38,920 nucleotides of DNA from Sulfurospirillaceae bacterium (GTDB taxonomy: Bacteria > Campylobacterota > Campylobacteria > Campylobacterales > Sulfurospirillaceae): the NCBI GenBank assembly GCA_028705785.1, contig JAQWCT010000002.1, positions 1 through 38,920 of the forward strand, read 5' to 3'. Both the position numbers and the translations under genes were made by a program. The notes under the pieces are model-generated. The model was not told where the DNA came from, ran no database searches, and saw only the letters and a list, made by a program, of their open reading frames with translations. Each line of letters opens with the position of its first letter. Position 1 is the first letter of the stretch. Shown piece after piece: positions 35,643 to 38,920 of this stretch.

Positions 35643-36294
35643 CGATTTTATAGCCTAGCCCACGAGAAGATTTGATAAATTCGTCATTGACCTTGAGCCG
35701 TATTTTGCGGATATACATTCGAATATCAGCATAGCTTATCTCTTTCCCCTCCCACACATGTTCTCTCAACACTTCGATATCGCAAAAAGTGTTTTTGCGC
35801 TGAATTAAAAACCGCACCAAATCCTGCTCTTTGGAGGTAAGATTGACATTAATGGATTCTTTGGTGAGTTCACCTGTGGTAAAGTTAAAAACAAAGCCAC
35901 ATCCGAGTTTAAACTCTCCAGCATTGTCTGTTTTGTAATGTTTTTTGATGAGTTCATTGATGCGCAGTTCTAACTCTTTGAGTTCAAAAGGTTTTTTAAG
36001 ATAGTCGTTACATCCAAGCTCATACCCAATGGCGATATTGTCAATATCAGTGAGCGAAGTGGTGATGATGATAGGTGTGGTGATGCCTGCATTTTTGATA
36101 TGAGATATAAGCTCATGACCACTAATTTTAGGTACTTTGACATCCAGTAAAAAAAGATAATAGCACTTTTGCATGATGGCATCCAAGGCACTTTCTCCAT
36201 CAAAAAAAGCATCTACTTCAAAGCCTAAGCTCTCCAAATACTCTTTGATACTTTCATTGTAGTTATAGTCATCTTCTAATAGTAAAATTTTCAT
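35629..36294 (-). CDS. OmpR-family response regulator
   Basis: ILLLEDDYNYNESI; LLDVKVPKISGHEL; KKPFELKELELRI; winged helix IRMYIRKIRLKV...SRGLGYKI. Confidence 0.93.
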   Translation of the reverse strand: MKILLLEDDYNYNESIKEYLESLGFEVDAFFDGESALDAIMQKCYYLFLLDVKVPKISGHELISHIKNAGITTPIIITTSLTDIDNIAIGYELGCNDYLKKPFELKELELRINELIKKHYKTDNAGEFKLGCGFVFNFTTGELTKESINVNLTSKEQDLVRFLIQRKNTFCDIEVLREHVWEGKEISYADIRMYIRKIRLKVNDEFIKSSRGLGYKIDVVS

Positions 36295-37266
36295 TTATTG
36301 CCCTGTATAGATTTGCCCAGCGTATACGATGTAGTAACGCAGCATAATAACACCCAAAATAACAACGATAGAGTTCATCCAGATATAGCCTACCCGATAA
36401 ACATGGCTTTTTAACGCGATGATAACAGTAAGTAAAGGGAGTAAAAGCCCTACACCAATAACTCCAAACCAAAATATAAAAGCCCACAGTCCCGTACTTA
36501 AAGCATCTTTGAGTGCGACCAATGAATCGCCACCCTCGTAACCCATCCCAATAAAGAGTATCCCAATGAGAGGAATTTCAGTTAAGATAACGCGAAGGTC
36601 GAGGACTAAGAGGTACTTGACACTCTCTTCACTCATGGTGCTTTTGAAAAAGAGAAGTCCGATAAGGATATTAACTGCAATACCCGAAGAAACGCCTGAA
36701 GTTAAGAATAAAATAGGCAAAATCGGACTATTCCACATAGGGATAGCGTAAATCGCACACAGTAAAAATCCCGTATAAGCCCCAATGCACAGTGCCGTAG
36801 CAAATAAAAAATATTCTATAATTTTAGAATAATGGTGAAAACTTTTAATATAGTCTATGAGCCATTCGATAAGGATGTAAGCGCGGTATTTGACAAATGT
36901 TTGCTCAAAAACAAGTACCATAAAGACGATAACGGTGGGGGTATAAATGAGCAAAAAGAGTACACCGAGTGTCATAACCGAATTAAAATTGTAACTTAGA
37001 AAGAGCCAGTAAAAAGAAAATGGTTTGCCCAAATCAAAGATAAGTAACATAAGTCCTAAGAAGATAGAAACAGGTGCAGTAATAGCCCCTGATTTAATCA
37101 TAGCATCCCAAATAGAGTAAGTATTTCGCTCGTGTCTATTCCATTTGACCAAAAGCCCAATGATGGTTGAGCCTGAGCTTAGGCCTGCTAAGAAAAGATA
37201 CACCGCGATTTCCCATGACCATGCAATAGCTTCATATTGTGCCATATTTCCCCAAACATTCATCAT
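36295..37266 (-). CDS. psrC: NrfD/PsrC-family membrane subunit of polysulfide/thiosulfate reductase
   Basis: Polytopic; WSWEIAVYLFLAGLSSGSTIIG; downstream of a PsrB-like FeS protein. Confidence 0.85.
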   Translation of the reverse strand: MMNVWGNMAQYEAIAWSWEIAVYLFLAGLSSGSTIIGLLVKWNRHERNTYSIWDAMIKSGAITAPVSIFLGLMLLIFDLGKPFSFYWLFLSYNFNSVMTLGVLFLLIYTPTVIVFMVLVFEQTFVKYRAYILIEWLIDYIKSFHHYSKIIEYFLFATALCIGAYTGFLLCAIYAIPMWNSPILPILFLTSGVSSGIAVNILIGLLFFKSTMSEESVKYLLVLDLRVILTEIPLIGILFIGMGYEGGDSLVALKDALSTGLWAFIFWFGVIGVGLLLPLLTVIIALKSHVYRVGYIWMNSIVVILGVIMLRYYIVYAGQIYTGQ

Positions 37267-37829
37267 GACTTTATGCCTTTTTTATGAGGTATGAGAGTGA
37301 CTTTTGGGAAAGTGCGAAGATGCTCTTTGGGAAATGTAAAATAGTTCTTGTGTGATTTTTGTGATACGGTAGAATTTTTATCGTTTAAATCACCAAAGCT
37401 CAAAGCCTCTGTGGGGCAGATACTCACACAAGCAGGAAGGATCTCTTTGGAAACTCTATTCTCAAAACAAAAGGTACATTTTTCCACCGCTTTAGTATGA
37501 GGATTGATAAATCTCGCCTCATAAGGACAAGCAACAATACAATATTTACAGGAGATACACAAGCGCTCATCAATGTGGGTTAAACCATCTTTGGTTTGAA
37601 AAGAAGCATGGGTTGGACATACCGATACACAAGGAGCGTTCTCACACATCACGCAGGCATGACGGGAAAACTGCATGGATAGAGAAGGGAAAATACCGCG
37701 TGTTTCCATTCTCACTTGCAGTCTAAAAAAAGAGTCACTGACATTGTTTTCAACCCGACAAGCGATGCTACATGATTGACAGCCAATGCAAAGATTTTCA
37801 TCATAAATCATTCGGTATTTTTTAATCAT
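37263..37829 (-). CDS. psrB: 4Fe-4S ferredoxin-type subunit of molybdopterin oxidoreductase (PsrB/PhsB-like)
   Basis: CIGCQSCSIACRVEN; CVMCENAPCVSVCPTHA; CISCKYCIVACPYEARF; CTFCFENR. Confidence 0.9.
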   Translation of the reverse strand: MIKKYRMIYDENLCIGCQSCSIACRVENNVSDSFFRLQVRMETRGIFPSLSMQFSRHACVMCENAPCVSVCPTHASFQTKDGLTHIDERLCISCKYCIVACPYEARFINPHTKAVEKCTFCFENRVSKEILPACVSICPTEALSFGDLNDKNSTVSQKSHKNYFTFPKEHLRTFPKVTLIPHKKGIKS

Positions 37830-38920
37830 AAAGTAGCCTTGATAATGTCAACACCCACATTGGTAATCATCGCGCCACAAATGGGGGATTCTTCGAGTGA
37901 TAAAAGTTTTGAAGGATTGATGCCTTGGCCATAGGCTCGCTTTAGATGAGGTGTTTGCCTCCCAAATCCCATATAAGCAAAAAGCGTATCGGGGCGAATG
38001 CCCTCTGTGATAAAAACAGTGGCTCTCTCTTTGCTGATTTTATTTTGGAGATAAAACGCATCGCCGTTTTTAAGTCCATGGGCTTTGGCAGTACTTGGGT
38101 GCATCCAGATAGGATTGTCACTTACGAGCATATTGAGGTAGGGAACATTAGCCGTATGTCCATTGGTGTGAATGGCGCATTTCCCACTGGTAAGAACATA
38201 AGGATACCCTTGCGATACATCCATATCCACAAGCCTCGGTACGCCATATCCCACAAATTCTTTTTCGACTTTTTCACAAAATATTTCTATCTTTCCGCTG
38301 GGTGTTTTAAGGTGAGTAAAAAGGTGAGATAAAAGTCCTTCTTTATCTAATTTGCCTTTACATGTAGGATATTTTTCGACAAACCTTTTTACATAATCAG
38401 CCTCTAATGTTAAAAGAGGTGGAACATCAGGTGAGGCATAGCCTTTTTGGAGCAGTTCTTTAAGTAGAGAGACATCACCATTGGCTTGAAGCAGTCTTAG
38501 TTCATCGGTTGTTTGCCAGAGATAATGTGCAGACAAACCCATTAAAGAAGCGAGTTCTCTAAATATCTCGATATGGCTACGCGTTTTAGAAATTGGTTCT
38601 ACGATTTTGTTGCGCATAGCATAAGCAGGCGATGTTGAAGCAATTGAGGAGATGCCCTCATCTCGTTCAAGGTAAGTGGCTTCGGGTAGAATGACATCTG
38701 CCATCATGGCTGATTCACTGAGGTAAATATCATTGACAACGATAAATTCTAATTGCTCCATTGCTTCTTTCATCTTTTGCGGATGGGCTAGGGTGATGAG
38801 AGGATTGTGTCTGGTCATAAACCATCCCTTGATAGGATAAGGTTTTTGAGACAAAATGGCTTCTGGTATGGCTTGTAAAACCCCGTGTTTAGAAGAGATA
38901 AAGCGATGTTTTCCACTCTC
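37826..38920 (-). CDS. psrA: Molybdopterin oxidoreductase catalytic subunit (PsrA/PhsA-like), C-terminal part; open at the window edge
   Basis: MMADVILPEATYLERDEG; HPSTAKAHGLKNGDAFYLQN; the 22 codons from 38920 to 38855 stay in frame (ESGKHRFISSKHGVLQAIPEAI), so truncated. Confidence 0.88.
   Translation of the reverse strand, partial: ESGKHRFISSKHGVLQAIPEAILSQKPYPIKGWFMTRHNPLITLAHPQKMKEAMEQLEFIVVNDIYLSESAMMADVILPEATYLERDEGISSIASTSPAYAMRNKIVEPISKTRSHIEIFRELASLMGLSAHYLWQTTDELRLLQANGDVSLLKELLQKGYASPDVPPLLTLEADYVKRFVEKYPTCKGKLDKEGLLSHLFTHLKTPSGKIEIFCEKVEKEFVGYGVPRLVDMDVSQGYPYVLTSGKCAIHTNGHTANVPYLNMLVSDNPIWMHPSTAKAHGLKNGDAFYLQNKISKERATVFITEGIRPDTLFAYMGFGRQTPHLKRAYGQGINPSKLLSLEESPICGAMITNVGVDIIKATL

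Noticed and set aside
693-38367. Dispersed TTACATGTAA as a transposon, REP/BIME or CRISPR repeat
   Set aside because: Only 10-12 bp are conserved, flanks are unrelated, spacing is irregular, and many copies lie in-frame inside housekeeping-type genes.
693-38367. TTACATGTAA as a classical Fur, FNR/CRP or LexA operator
   Set aside because: Does not fit GATAATGATAATCATTATC or TTGAT-N4-ATCAA; two-thirds of copies are inside coding regions, often mid-gene.
1-38920. tRNA, rRNA or CRISPR array
   Set aside because: No cloverleaf, rRNA signature or regularly spaced direct repeats noticed on reading; not a substitute for tRNAscan/Infernal.

Overview
This 38.9 kb window looks like a chromosomal segment of a Campylobacterota (epsilonproteobacterial) genome. 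It is Sulfurospirillum-like judging by gene content and protein style; this is inference, as no database search was possible. Gene content from left to right: MoeA C-terminus; SmpA-like lipoprotein; TRAP transporter dctPQM; YqaA-family protein and MFS transporter; MltA; RdgB; carboxynorspermidine dehydrogenase-like and decarboxylase genes flanking an SDR and a double-Cache chemoreceptor; an RR/HK pair next to a polytopic membrane protein, a Tat-exported MBL-fold hydrolase and a CobW/COG0523 GTPase; an EF-hand protein with an ArsRS-like two-component system; CheY; a D12-class adenine methyltransferase; a Tat transglutaminase with MerT/MerP-like proteins; a DEAD-box helicase; a DJ-1/PfpI protein; a class II aldolase, LsrK-like kinase and cupin cluster; a radical SAM HemN/HutW-like protein; and a polysulfide/thiosulfate-reductase-like operon (A truncated at the right edge, B, C) running into an RR, HK and Cache sensor. 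The strongest unexplained signal is a dispersed 12-bp palindrome, YTTACATGTAAR. I located 19 exact copies of the TTACATGTAA core plus 5 single-mismatch copies, in coding and intergenic DNA on both sides of genes, against a rough expectation of about 0.1 for the core. Inside genes it reads as LHV(K) or TC(K), never in the frame that would create a stop. It behaves like a highly iterated palindrome (HIP1-like), a DNA-uptake word, or a chromosome-organisation/methylation word. Other noteworthy signals are helically phased direct repeats upstream of the membrane-protein/MBL operon, and two promoters with identical TTGTTAC-N6-TTTAC-N11-(-10) architecture around the EF-hand/RR genes.
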